DNA of 64,000 bases. It comes from Nitrospira sp. GTDB lineage: Bacteria; Nitrospirota; Nitrospiria; Nitrospirales; Nitrospiraceae. This document shows, one piece after another, positions 20,353-28,397 of the stretch. The notes below the pieces were generated by a model, which saw nothing but the letters and a program-made list of their open reading frames with translations, did no database searches and was not told the DNA's origin. Position numbers and translations under genes: made by a program. The first letter of the stretch is position 1. The number at the start of each line of letters is the position of its first letter. The stretch is from assembly GCA_024998685.1 (NCBI GenBank), contig JACOEH010000008.1, positions 1-64,000 of the forward strand, written 5' to 3'.

Positions 20353-20611
20353 GGCACACCCTCTTAGGAGAATGGATGATTTGGAGCCACGTACATACCA
20401 TAAAAAAGGTGAAACAATACCGCTTTCTCATGAATTAAACCCGGGTTCGCAGTTGAATGCGATGAGGGGGAAGTGCCCATGGGCTGGCGGCGTGAGCCGG
20501 GAACTCGTATATGAGGTCCCACCGTCCCGGTGGCGACAGCGGAGCGTTGCGCGGCTGATTATTGATGTGGTCGCGCCGGCGATGTTTCGACAACTCCCAA
20601 AGCAAGCCGTA

Positions 20612-21574
20612 TTAACCGATACTACCGCGGGGAGGCGAGCGCCTCGTGCTGGTGGTCATTTCAAACGGTTTTCTCGCTTGAGCCTTCACAATAAAGACCG
20701 GGCACGCGGCTCTTCGAACCACGGCCTCGGCAACACTACCCAGCACGAGTCGCTTCATGCCGCGGCGGGCATGGGTTCCAACGATGAGAAGGTCGGTTTT
20801 CAGGTGTTTTGCCTGATCAAGAATGACTTCAACCGGATTTCCCGTGACCACGACCTTGTCGGTGATGACCTCATCCGCTCGGAACGCCGATATAATTTTC
20901 TGCAACCGTCCGGCATAGCGCCTCCGGGAAAGTTCATCGACGCGAAGAGGCTCAGACTGGAAGGAGTCCGAAGCCTCGGCGGCATGGACCAGCGCCACCC
21001 GCGCATTCAGCTGTTTTGCCAGCACGGCGGCGGCCCGAAACGCAGCTTTAGAGGAAGCAGAAAAATCCGTTGCCACCAGAAGACGAGATACGTTCAGCCG
21101 ATACGGATTGACGGGGATATGCGCGGCAGTGGAGGCACGGACCGTAAGAACAGGGCAAGGCGCCCGGCGCAAGGTGCTCTCCGCAACGCTGCCTAGCCGG
21201 AGCCTATCCCAGCCGGTCTTACCATGAGTCCCCATGGCGATAAGAGCGACATCAGGATTGCGCGCAACCGCTAAGATGGAATCCTCAGGAATGCCCACCA
21301 GAAGTCTGTGATCGGCCATGAGGCCGTTCTCGTCAGCAAGACGGACTATGCGGCCCAGCTCAAGAAGAGCCTTGGTCTTCAAGGACTGAAGGGAACGGCG
21401 CGCGCCGGGAGACCACTGCTCGAATCCGGGAGGGGCTTTCACGACATGCAGGATGATGAGACGGAGATTCAACACGCGTGCAAGTTTAAACGCATACGGA
21501 ATCACGAGTTTGGCCGGCTTCGAAAAGTCGGTCGCCACTAGAATCGTTCGCCTTGGATGCGCGGCGGTTCTCAT
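20612..21574 (-). CDS. universal stress protein, two tandem UspA domains
   Basis: 320 residues from the ATG at 21574, preceded by AAGGAA; an upstream in-frame start is less likely because homology begins at TILVATDFSKPA. Two UspA domains follow one another (about 8-150 and 160-310). Each ends with an ATP-loop type motif: GTHGKTGWDRLRLGSVAE and GTHARRGMKRLVLGSVAE, both of the ATP-binding G-x2-G-x9-G-S type. It is likely a cytoplasmic ATP-binding stress factor. It follows mnhG after 124 bases in the same direction and is probably part of the ion-homeostasis transcription unit. Confidence 0.9.
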   Translation of the reverse strand: MRTAAHPRRTILVATDFSKPAKLVIPYAFKLARVLNLRLIILHVVKAPPGFEQWSPGARRSLQSLKTKALLELGRIVRLADENGLMADHRLLVGIPEDSILAVARNPDVALIAMGTHGKTGWDRLRLGSVAESTLRRAPCPVLTVRASTAAHIPVNPYRLNVSRLLVATDFSASSKAAFRAAAVLAKQLNARVALVHAAEASDSFQSEPLRVDELSRRRYAGRLQKIISAFRADEVITDKVVVTGNPVEVILDQAKHLKTDLLIVGTHARRGMKRLVLGSVAEAVVRRAACPVFIVKAQARKPFEMTTSTRRSPPRGSIG

Positions 21575-21698
21575 GTTCCTTGCCTCACTCCATTGACAAA
21601 ACGTACACCCGCGTGACGACGACACTGCTGCGGACGGAGCCGTCATTCCCAGGACGGCACCGAGAAGGGCCTTTTATAGTTCACCTGTTTCGCTCAGG

Positions 21699-22073
21699 TC
21701 AATCGCCGGGAAGAGGTGTCTGCCGTAACCTCGAAGGCAAGTCCGGGGGCTCGTGGCGCAAACCGGGGAAATCTTCCGGCAGGGGAGCACGTGAATCTAC
21801 ATGTCTTCGCAGGCCTACTTGACCCAGCAGGAACGCACTCACCGGCGCGGTGATGAACAGAAACAGGGCAATGAGCAGTTCACGTAGGGTAAATCCGTCG
21901 TCGACTGCGTGGACGACGGCCGCGAGCAAAAAGCTTCCGACGCCCAACGTCGTGGATTTCGTCGGGCCGTGCAGCCGCATGAAGAAATCAGGGAGGCGAA
22001 CGAGGCCGAACGCCCCAACCACAATAAAAAAACTGCCGACCAGCAGGAGGATGGAGACGAGGAAATCCAGCAT
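21699..22073 (-). CDS. mnhG: Mrp Na+/H+ antiporter subunit G
   Basis: 124 residues from the ATG at 22073. Three hydrophobic segments and the family segments LVRLPDFFMRLHGPTKSTTLG identify MnhG/PhaG. The C-terminal 35 residues are hydrophilic. It is the last gene of a complete Mrp operon; the start lies 4 bases after the stop of mnhF. All seven Mrp subunits are needed for proton-driven Na+ or K+ export. Confidence 0.92.
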   Translation of the reverse strand: MLDFLVSILLLVGSFFIVVGAFGLVRLPDFFMRLHGPTKSTTLGVGSFLLAAVVHAVDDGFTLRELLIALFLFITAPVSAFLLGQVGLRRHVDSRAPLPEDFPGLRHEPPDLPSRLRQTPLPGD

Positions 22074-22077
22074 TGCG

Positions 22078-22347
22078 TTACTCCATGACCTTGCCGCGGG
22101 CAAGAAAGCGGGCGAGCGACGCCGTGGCCACAAATCCGGTCAATGCAATCAACAGCGCCGCTTCGAAAAAGATCGCCGTGGACTGGTAGATTCCCAGGAC
22201 GGTCAGCAACGCGATCGTATTGATGTACAGCGTGTCGAAAGCCAGCACGCGATCGGCTGGGTGAGGGCCGCGCATGAGGCGTACCATGCACAATGTGAGC
22301 GCGAGCGCAATGGAGCCCAACGCTATGTAGACGGCGGCTGTCAACAT
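22078..22347 (-). CDS. mnhF: Mrp Na+/H+ antiporter subunit F
   Basis: 89 residues, three membrane segments. RLMRGPHPADRVLAFDTL is the conserved loop of MnhF/PhaF. It overlaps mnhE by 7 bases and sits between mnhE and mnhG, the usual order. Confidence 0.92.
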   Translation of the reverse strand: MLTAAVYIALGSIALALTLCMVRLMRGPHPADRVLAFDTLYINTIALLTVLGIYQSTAIFFEAALLIALTGFVATASLARFLARGKVME

Positions 22348-22826
22348 TCCAGGATCTCCATCAGCGGCTTCTCATACCGTGCCTTGATCATTTCGACGAA
22401 ATGCGCGTCGTCTTCCACGTGAAGCACGTGCAGCAGCAGCGTACGGGCGTCCGGCGTCAACGCGATCGAGACGGAGCCGGGCACGATCGACACGATGCTC
22501 GCGAAGAGGGCGATCGCGTGCGGGTGCGTCACGGCAAGCGGCACCTGCACGAATCCCGGCCGCAGGCGGGAGATGGGCCCGAGCACGAGGCGCGCGACCG
22601 TGATGTTGGCAACGACGATATCCCACGCCACCAACAGGACGAGCCGCGCTGCCGCGTTCACTGATCGGATTCCCGGCATCTCCTTCAGCAAGGGGGCGAT
22701 GACGCGCGGGATGATCAATGCCAGCACCAGCGCCAACACGAGATCTGCCGGCGAAAGGCCCTCCAATGCGAGCCACGTTATCGCGAGGGTCACCGATAAC
22801 AGAGGGAAGGGACAGAGAGTGTTCAT
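22341..22826 (-). CDS. mnhE: Mrp Na+/H+ antiporter subunit E
   Basis: 161 residues. Two N-terminal membrane segments are followed by a cytoplasmic part with VAWDIVVANITVARLVLGP, which is typical of MnhE, and SIALTPDARTLLLHVLHVED near the end. It overlaps mnhD and mnhF by a few bases, which implies coupled translation. Confidence 0.92.
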   Translation of the reverse strand: MNTLCPFPLLSVTLAITWLALEGLSPADLVLALVLALIIPRVIAPLLKEMPGIRSVNAAARLVLLVAWDIVVANITVARLVLGPISRLRPGFVQVPLAVTHPHAIALFASIVSIVPGSVSIALTPDARTLLLHVLHVEDDAHFVEMIKARYEKPLMEILEC

Positions 22827-24370
22827 CGGCCCGTCTCCGGATACGGTCGGACCAAACCCTCGCGGAGCGGCAGGAGCACGGCATCGATATAGGTGGACGG
22901 TGCGGTCAGTTGCGCCGACGTTGCATCGGTATAGCGCGTGATCGGCGCCGCGAACAGGACCAGAAGCAGACTACACGCACCAAGTGTAGCGAGCGCCGTC
23001 CATTCGCCCACACGCGGAGGGGCGATCGGCCCCGAGGACAGAGGCTCGGTCGTGCTCCAGAGCAAAATGCTGCCCGCTCGCGAGCAGGCAACCAAGGTCA
23101 GCACGCTCGTCATGAGGATGACCGTCCATATCAGGACGACGCTCAGCCCGGTCGTCGTACTTTGCAGGATCATGAGTTTCCCCAGGAATCCCGATGACGG
23201 CGGGATTCCGGCCACCGTCGCACCCGCGAACAGAAAGGCCAAGCCCAGCGGCGCCGCTTGCCGCAGCGGCGGTCCAGGATGAAGCCGGTCTCCCGCTGCT
23301 CCGCGGCTCCGTCCGAGCAGATCGGTGACGAGGAACAGGACGGCGATGGCGAGGGTGGAATGCGCCATGTAATAGAGCGCGGCGGCGAGGCCCTTGCTCC
23401 CACCGTCCGCCACGCCGGTCAGAATCGTGCCGACCGATGCAATGGTGAGATACGCCGTCAGGGAGGCAAGGCGCTGGGCGCCGAGCGCGCCCAATGTCCC
23501 CAATGTCAGCGTGAGCAACGCAACCGGCATGAGCCATGGGGAAGTCAATTCCATGACGGCGCCTTTGTCTCCTCCGGTGAAGACCAGCGTCGTGACGCGG
23601 ATGATCGCATAGACGCCGACCTTCGTCATGATAGCGAACAGCGCCGCGACCGGCGCAGGTGCATGGGAATAAGCAGCCGGCAACCAGAAATAGAGCGGAA
23701 AGACCGCGGCCTTGACGGCAAATACGCCGAGCAGCAACAAGCCGGCGGCCCGCACCAGCCCCATGTCTTCGGCCCGTACTTCCGCGACACGTTCGGCCAG
23801 ATGGGCCATGTTGAGCGTTCCCATGACGCCGTACATCAAGCTGACGGCGATCAGGAATACGCTGGAGGCCGCGATGTTGACGGCGGCATAGTGAAGCGTG
23901 GCACGCAGCCGCTCGACGTCCAATCCTTCCAGCGCGAGGCCGTACGACGCGATCAAGAGGACTTCGAAGAAGACAAATAAATTGAACAAATCTCCTGTGA
24001 GGAATGCGCCGTTCAGACCCATCACCTGGAAGAGAAAGAGCGGGTGGAACAATTTCCCCCGGGCATCCCACCCCTGTACGGCATAGAGCAGCACCGCGAG
24101 CGCGAGCGACGCCGTCAAGAGCAGCATGAAGGCGGAGAGATGATCCGCGACCAACACGATGCCGAACGGCGACGGCCAGTCGCCCAGCCGGTAGACGAGC
24201 GGCACGTCGGATCGCGTCTCCGCGAAAATCGCGAGCGCCGCAACGGCGAACGTCACCGTCGCTCCCATGCCGATCGCGCGTTTCATCACGATCGGTGCGC
24301 GGTGCAAGATCAGCAGAAGCGCCGCCGCCAGCGCGGGCACAATGATCGGAACTGCCAGCAAATGGGTCAT
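22823..24370 (-). CDS. mnhD: Mrp Na+/H+ antiporter subunit D
   Basis: 515 residues with about 14 membrane segments, homologous to the proton-pumping NuoN/NuoM subunits of complex I. Typical segments are GDLFNLFVFFEVLLIASYGL (conserved Glu in the fifth helix) and KAAVFPLYFWLPAAYSHAPAP (conserved Lys). It starts inside the last codons of mnhC (4-base overlap). Context with the other Mrp subunits excludes a complex I gene. Confidence 0.93.
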   Translation of the reverse strand: MTHLLAVPIIVPALAAALLLILHRAPIVMKRAIGMGATVTFAVAALAIFAETRSDVPLVYRLGDWPSPFGIVLVADHLSAFMLLLTASLALAVLLYAVQGWDARGKLFHPLFLFQVMGLNGAFLTGDLFNLFVFFEVLLIASYGLALEGLDVERLRATLHYAAVNIAASSVFLIAVSLMYGVMGTLNMAHLAERVAEVRAEDMGLVRAAGLLLLGVFAVKAAVFPLYFWLPAAYSHAPAPVAALFAIMTKVGVYAIIRVTTLVFTGGDKGAVMELTSPWLMPVALLTLTLGTLGALGAQRLASLTAYLTIASVGTILTGVADGGSKGLAAALYYMAHSTLAIAVLFLVTDLLGRSRGAAGDRLHPGPPLRQAAPLGLAFLFAGATVAGIPPSSGFLGKLMILQSTTTGLSVVLIWTVILMTSVLTLVACSRAGSILLWSTTEPLSSGPIAPPRVGEWTALATLGACSLLLVLFAAPITRYTDATSAQLTAPSTYIDAVLLPLREGLVRPYPETGR

Positions 24371-24723
24371 GGGCCCTGCTCCGGCCTGCGTTCAGGCACC
24401 GGCTCGAAGCCGTCCACATGATCGCTCCCGGTCTGATGGTACATGCGTACCGCGAGCGCCATGACAAAACCCGTCATGCCGAACCCGATCACGATGGCCG
24501 TCAAGACCAGAGCCTGGGGCACCGGATCAGCATAGCTCTCTGTGCCGGCCGCCACGATGGGCGGAGCCCCGGGTCGAAGGCGTCCCATGGAGAAAATAAA
24601 GAGATTGCCGGCAGTGGACAACATCGACAGCCCCAGCACCATTGGGAACGTCCGCCCACGGAGAAGTAGATAGACGGCGCAGGCCGTCACGATCCCGATT
24701 CCAACTGCCATTATGAGTTCCAT
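24367..24723 (-). CDS. mnhC: Mrp Na+/H+ antiporter subunit C
   Basis: 118 residues from the ATG at 24723; the open frame is longer upstream but that part is the shadow of mnhA. Three membrane segments, a NuoK-like fold, and the segments LSTAGNLFIFSMG and DPVPQALVLTAIVI that are typical of MnhC. It overlaps the mnhA stop by 13 bases and the mnhD start by 4. Confidence 0.92.
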   Translation of the reverse strand: MELIMAVGIGIVTACAVYLLLRGRTFPMVLGLSMLSTAGNLFIFSMGRLRPGAPPIVAAGTESYADPVPQALVLTAIVIGFGMTGFVMALAVRMYHQTGSDHVDGFEPVPERRPEQGP

Positions 24724-27503
24724 TGTCCGTCTTCCTCTGTCATTGACGGCTTGCGGTGGACTTGTCCGAGGGAGGTCAGAGTCAGAAGCGTAGTGCCGAG
24801 TACCGCTATGAAGACGCCGAGATCGAACCCCATCGCGCTGACAAGGGGGATTTCGCCGAGGAGCGGCACAACGGGATGGAGCGTGCCGCTGGTGAGAAAA
24901 GGTAAGCCGGCCACCACACTCGCGAGGCCGGTCAACCCGGCAATCACCACGCCGCCTCCGATCCAGAGCCGGAAGTCGATCCGGACATGAGCGAGCATGC
25001 GCCTCAGGCCTTCGCCCATGTATTGCATGATCAGCGCGAGCGCGGCGATGAGTCCCGCGACAAATCCGCCCCCAGGGAGATCGTGTCCTAGCAGAAACAT
25101 GTGGAGCGCCACGAGCAGTGCAAAGGCCAGCAATACCCGCGCCGCCACGGCAAAAATCATCCGGTTGGCGGCGAAGCTCGGCGTCTCGACCGGCCCCTCG
25201 CCCCGCAGCCCATCCAGCAGCATCCACGTGCACATGGCTGCGATACCAAGGACGATAATCTCTCCGAACGTATCGAAGCCGCGGAAATCAACGAGCAGCA
25301 CATTGACGACATTGTGGCCTCCGCCGAGCGGCAGGCTATTCTCAAGAAAAAACCACGCAATGGATTCCTGATCCCTCGTCAAGACGGCCCATGACAACAT
25401 CGCTACCCCGGCGCCTGCGGCGACCGCCAAGGCTCCATCGCGCGCCTTGCGCCGGCGCGTCGATTCCGGCGGCGTCGGGTGCGGCAGGAGCGCCAACGCC
25501 ATGAGCAACAACAGTGTGGTCACGACTTCGACGGCCAACTGGGTCAACGAGAGATCGGGAGCCGAGAAATAGGCAAAGGCGATCGAGGCGGCAAGCCCGA
25601 CGACACCGGCCAGTACGACGGCAACGACCCGCGTGTGGTGGAACCGAACGGCGCCGAGCGCGCCGACCATCGCCGCGCCCCACACTATGACGCCCGGCGG
25701 CGCCGGTGTTGAAGGCATCACTTCCCCCATGTCAAGCCCATACTCCATGAACGGCCATGCCCCGAGTCCGAGGAACACGGCAATGACAAGTGCGAGATAG
25801 CGCTGAAGCGAGCCGTTCTCCATCCAGTTGGTAAGGCGACCCGCGACGCCGATGAATCCATCATAGGCATGCTGAAAGAGCAGTCGTCCCGTGTAGTGCG
25901 CAGGCACGTGCAGGTGCAGGTCGTAGCGATGACGCAGCAGCCAGTAGATAACCGAGCCGCCGCCGAGCGCGATCGCACTCATGACCAGCGGCGGTGAGAA
26001 CCCGTTCCACAGCGCGATGCGATAGGCCGGCAGGTCGTCCCCCACCACCGCCCTCGCCGCCGCGTCCACGAATGGAACGACTGTATAGCCGGGCAGCACG
26101 CCGACTGCGATACAGACGACCGCCAGGATTTCGGCCGGGACCTTCATATAGCGGGGTGGTTTGTGCGGTTGATGAGGAAGGTTATACGGCTTGTCGAAGA
26201 ACACATCGTGGATGAACCGCACGGAGTAGGCGACGCTGAACATCGAACCCAGCATGACGGCGACCGGCGCGATGTCCTCCAACAACAGCAGGTCATGGAG
26301 ATCGAGCGCCTCGGCGAAGAACATTTCTTTGGAGAGAAATCCATTGAATAAGGGCACACCGGCCATCGCCGAGGCGGCAACGATGGCCAACACAGTCGTC
26401 TGCGGCATCTGACGCCAGAGGTTGCCCAGCCGCCGCATGTCGCGGGTTCCGCACTCATGATCGATGATGCCGGCCGCCATGAACAGCGACGCTTTGAAGG
26501 TTGCATGGTTGCCGACATGAAACACGGCGGCCAGCGAGGACATCGACGTGTCGAGACCCAGTAGGAACATGATGAGACCCAGGTGGCTGATGGTCGAATA
26601 GGCGAGTAATCCTTTCAGATCGTGTCTGAACATCGCCACGTAGGCGCCAAACACCATCGTGGTCAGACCGACGGTGGTCGTCACATATTCGAATACGAGG
26701 TTTCCGCCGAGCAAGGGGTAGAGTCTTGCGAGCAGGAACACCCCCGCCTTCACCATCGTGGCGGAATGCAGATAGGCCGACACCGGAGTCGGCGCGGCCA
26801 TTGCTGCGGGCAGCCAGAAGTGAAACGGAAACTGCGCCGACTTGGTGAATGCGCCCACCAGGACTAAGCCGAGAGCGACGTTGAAGTGAGGATGATTGCG
26901 GATCGTCTCGCGCGCCGTAAACCAGGCGGACAGCTCGAAACTCCCCGCGATGTTGCCGATGATCAGTATTCCAGCAAGCAGGGCGAGTCCGCCGCCGCCG
27001 GTGACGGCGAAGGCCATGCGCGCGCCCTGTCGAGCCAGAGGGCTGTGAGTCCAGAAGCCGATCAACAGAAAGGACGAGAGGCTCGTCAGCTCCCAGAACA
27101 TCAAGAGCAGGAGGGCGTTCTCAGAGAAGACGATCCCAAGCATCGCACTCATGAACAGCATGAGCAGCGCATAAAACCTGCCGATGCGGTCGTGCGGGGA
27201 CAGGTAATAGCGTGCGTAGAGAATGACGAGCAATCCGATGCCGAGAATCAGGAACCCAAACATGAGGCCCAGCCCATCGAGCCGGAACGAAAAATTGAGC
27301 CCATGATCAGGCAGCCACCGCCATGTCCGGAGGAATTGTTCGCCTGCCAGGATGCCCGGCGCTTGGTCGGCGAGCAGCGCAAGGCTTGCGGCGGTCGGCA
27401 AGGCGGCGGCCCATGCGGCGGCGGAGAAACCGCGATGCCTTAGCAATAACGTGGCGGCAGTTCCGGCGAGCAACGGAAGGAGAATAATGATCGGCAACGT
27501 CAT
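24711..27503 (-). CDS. mnhA: Mrp Na+/H+ antiporter subunits A and B fused
   Basis: 930 residues. Residues 1-630 are the NuoL-like MnhA core (MFWELTSLSSFLLIGFW, SAQFPFHFWLPAAMAAPTPV, a long lateral-helix region). Residues 690-930 correspond to the MnhA C-terminal part plus a complete MnhB domain (VVNVLLVDFRGFDTFGEI, HDLPGGGFVAGL). The A-B fusion is the arrangement of the Pha/group 2 type antiporters of Gram-negative bacteria. It is the first Mrp gene, 18 bases after the stop of a universal stress gene, and is probably transcribed from the P-type ATPase promoter. Confidence 0.93.
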   Translation of the reverse strand: MTLPIIILLPLLAGTAATLLLRHRGFSAAAWAAALPTAASLALLADQAPGILAGEQFLRTWRWLPDHGLNFSFRLDGLGLMFGFLILGIGLLVILYARYYLSPHDRIGRFYALLMLFMSAMLGIVFSENALLLLMFWELTSLSSFLLIGFWTHSPLARQGARMAFAVTGGGGLALLAGILIIGNIAGSFELSAWFTARETIRNHPHFNVALGLVLVGAFTKSAQFPFHFWLPAAMAAPTPVSAYLHSATMVKAGVFLLARLYPLLGGNLVFEYVTTTVGLTTMVFGAYVAMFRHDLKGLLAYSTISHLGLIMFLLGLDTSMSSLAAVFHVGNHATFKASLFMAAGIIDHECGTRDMRRLGNLWRQMPQTTVLAIVAASAMAGVPLFNGFLSKEMFFAEALDLHDLLLLEDIAPVAVMLGSMFSVAYSVRFIHDVFFDKPYNLPHQPHKPPRYMKVPAEILAVVCIAVGVLPGYTVVPFVDAAARAVVGDDLPAYRIALWNGFSPPLVMSAIALGGGSVIYWLLRHRYDLHLHVPAHYTGRLLFQHAYDGFIGVAGRLTNWMENGSLQRYLALVIAVFLGLGAWPFMEYGLDMGEVMPSTPAPPGVIVWGAAMVGALGAVRFHHTRVVAVVLAGVVGLAASIAFAYFSAPDLSLTQLAVEVVTTLLLLMALALLPHPTPPESTRRRKARDGALAVAAGAGVAMLSWAVLTRDQESIAWFFLENSLPLGGGHNVVNVLLVDFRGFDTFGEIIVLGIAAMCTWMLLDGLRGEGPVETPSFAANRMIFAVAARVLLAFALLVALHMFLLGHDLPGGGFVAGLIAALALIMQYMGEGLRRMLAHVRIDFRLWIGGGVVIAGLTGLASVVAGLPFLTSGTLHPVVPLLGEIPLVSAMGFDLGVFIAVLGTTLLTLTSLGQVHRKPSMTEEDGQWNS

Positions 27504-27521
27504 GGCGAGAAGACGACGGCG

Positions 27522-28397
27522 TTAGACCCATTTTTGGACAACCAGCACGTCACATTCCGAACGGGCGAGGACATGACGTGTGGTGCTCCCAAGGAACAGG
27601 TCTTCGATCCAGGATTGACCGTGTTTGCCGATCACGATGAGGTCGGACGAGAGCCCCTCTGCTTTGGCCAAAATCACAGGAGAAGGACCGCCGCTTTCAA
27701 CGGCAGACGAAACCCGATCCGCGTCGACAGGGGATTCACGGATCAGCTCCCAAATCTTTTTCTCTGCGGCTCGCTGTTCCTCTTCGCGGTATCGGCGGAT
27801 GTCGTCCTCCGACGCGCCGGCAATACGGAGTCTCCCCTCAAAAGGAAGGTTGAACACGTGAAGGATCGTCATGCGGGCGTTGGGCGCGATCCGGCTCGCC
27901 ATTGTCAAGGCGGAGGCGGAATAAGGGGAGAAGTCGACCGGCACGAGCACGCGCTCATATCGTGTCTTCGGGGGGCGCTTAGCGACAAGCATCGGTCGTT
28001 TGCACGTACGGAGCAAGCGTTCCGCTGTCGTGCCGAGAATCAGATCATGCAGGGAGTTCCCACCATGAGCGCCCAAGACAAGCAGATCCGCGGACTGGGT
28101 GGCCGACAGGATTTCAGCTTGTGCTTGGCCGGTCTTGACGTCGGTACTCCCCATCACCCCTGTCTTTAGGCTGATGTCTGCGGCTATTTCGTTCAGTCTG
28201 TGTCCGGCATCGTCGATCAGCTTGACAGCCACGTCGGTCGGTGTCCGGAACAATTTTCGCACCTCGTTCAAGGCCGAACTGCTCACTACATGCAAGAGAC
28301 TGAGATGCGCATGCTGTTCCTCGGCAACAATGGCGGCGCGATCCGCAGCGTGCCGAGCTTCATCGGAGAAATCGGTTGCTGCGAGGATTGTCTTCAT
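27522..28397 (-). CDS. universal stress protein, two tandem UspA domains
   Basis: 291 residues. Two UspA domains (about 1-145 and 148-290). The motifs GAHGGNSLHDLILGTTAE and GKHGQSWIEDLFLGSTTR show the ATP-binding pattern in both. The start overlaps the ATPase stop by 4 bases. The position between an ion-pumping ATPase and the Mrp operon suggests a role in ion or energy stress (inference). Confidence 0.9.
   Translation of the reverse strand: MKTILAATDFSDEARHAADRAAIVAEEQHAHLSLLHVVSSSALNEVRKLFRTPTDVAVKLIDDAGHRLNEIAADISLKTGVMGSTDVKTGQAQAEILSATQSADLLVLGAHGGNSLHDLILGTTAERLLRTCKRPMLVAKRPPKTRYERVLVPVDFSPYSASALTMASRIAPNARMTILHVFNLPFEGRLRIAGASEDDIRRYREEEQRAAEKKIWELIRESPVDADRVSSAVESGGPSPVILAKAEGLSSDLIVIGKHGQSWIEDLFLGSTTRHVLARSECDVLVVQKWV

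Noticed and set aside
22971-24467. 498-codon minus-strand frame
   Set aside because: Shifted frame over mnhD with Arg/His-rich composition and no family match.
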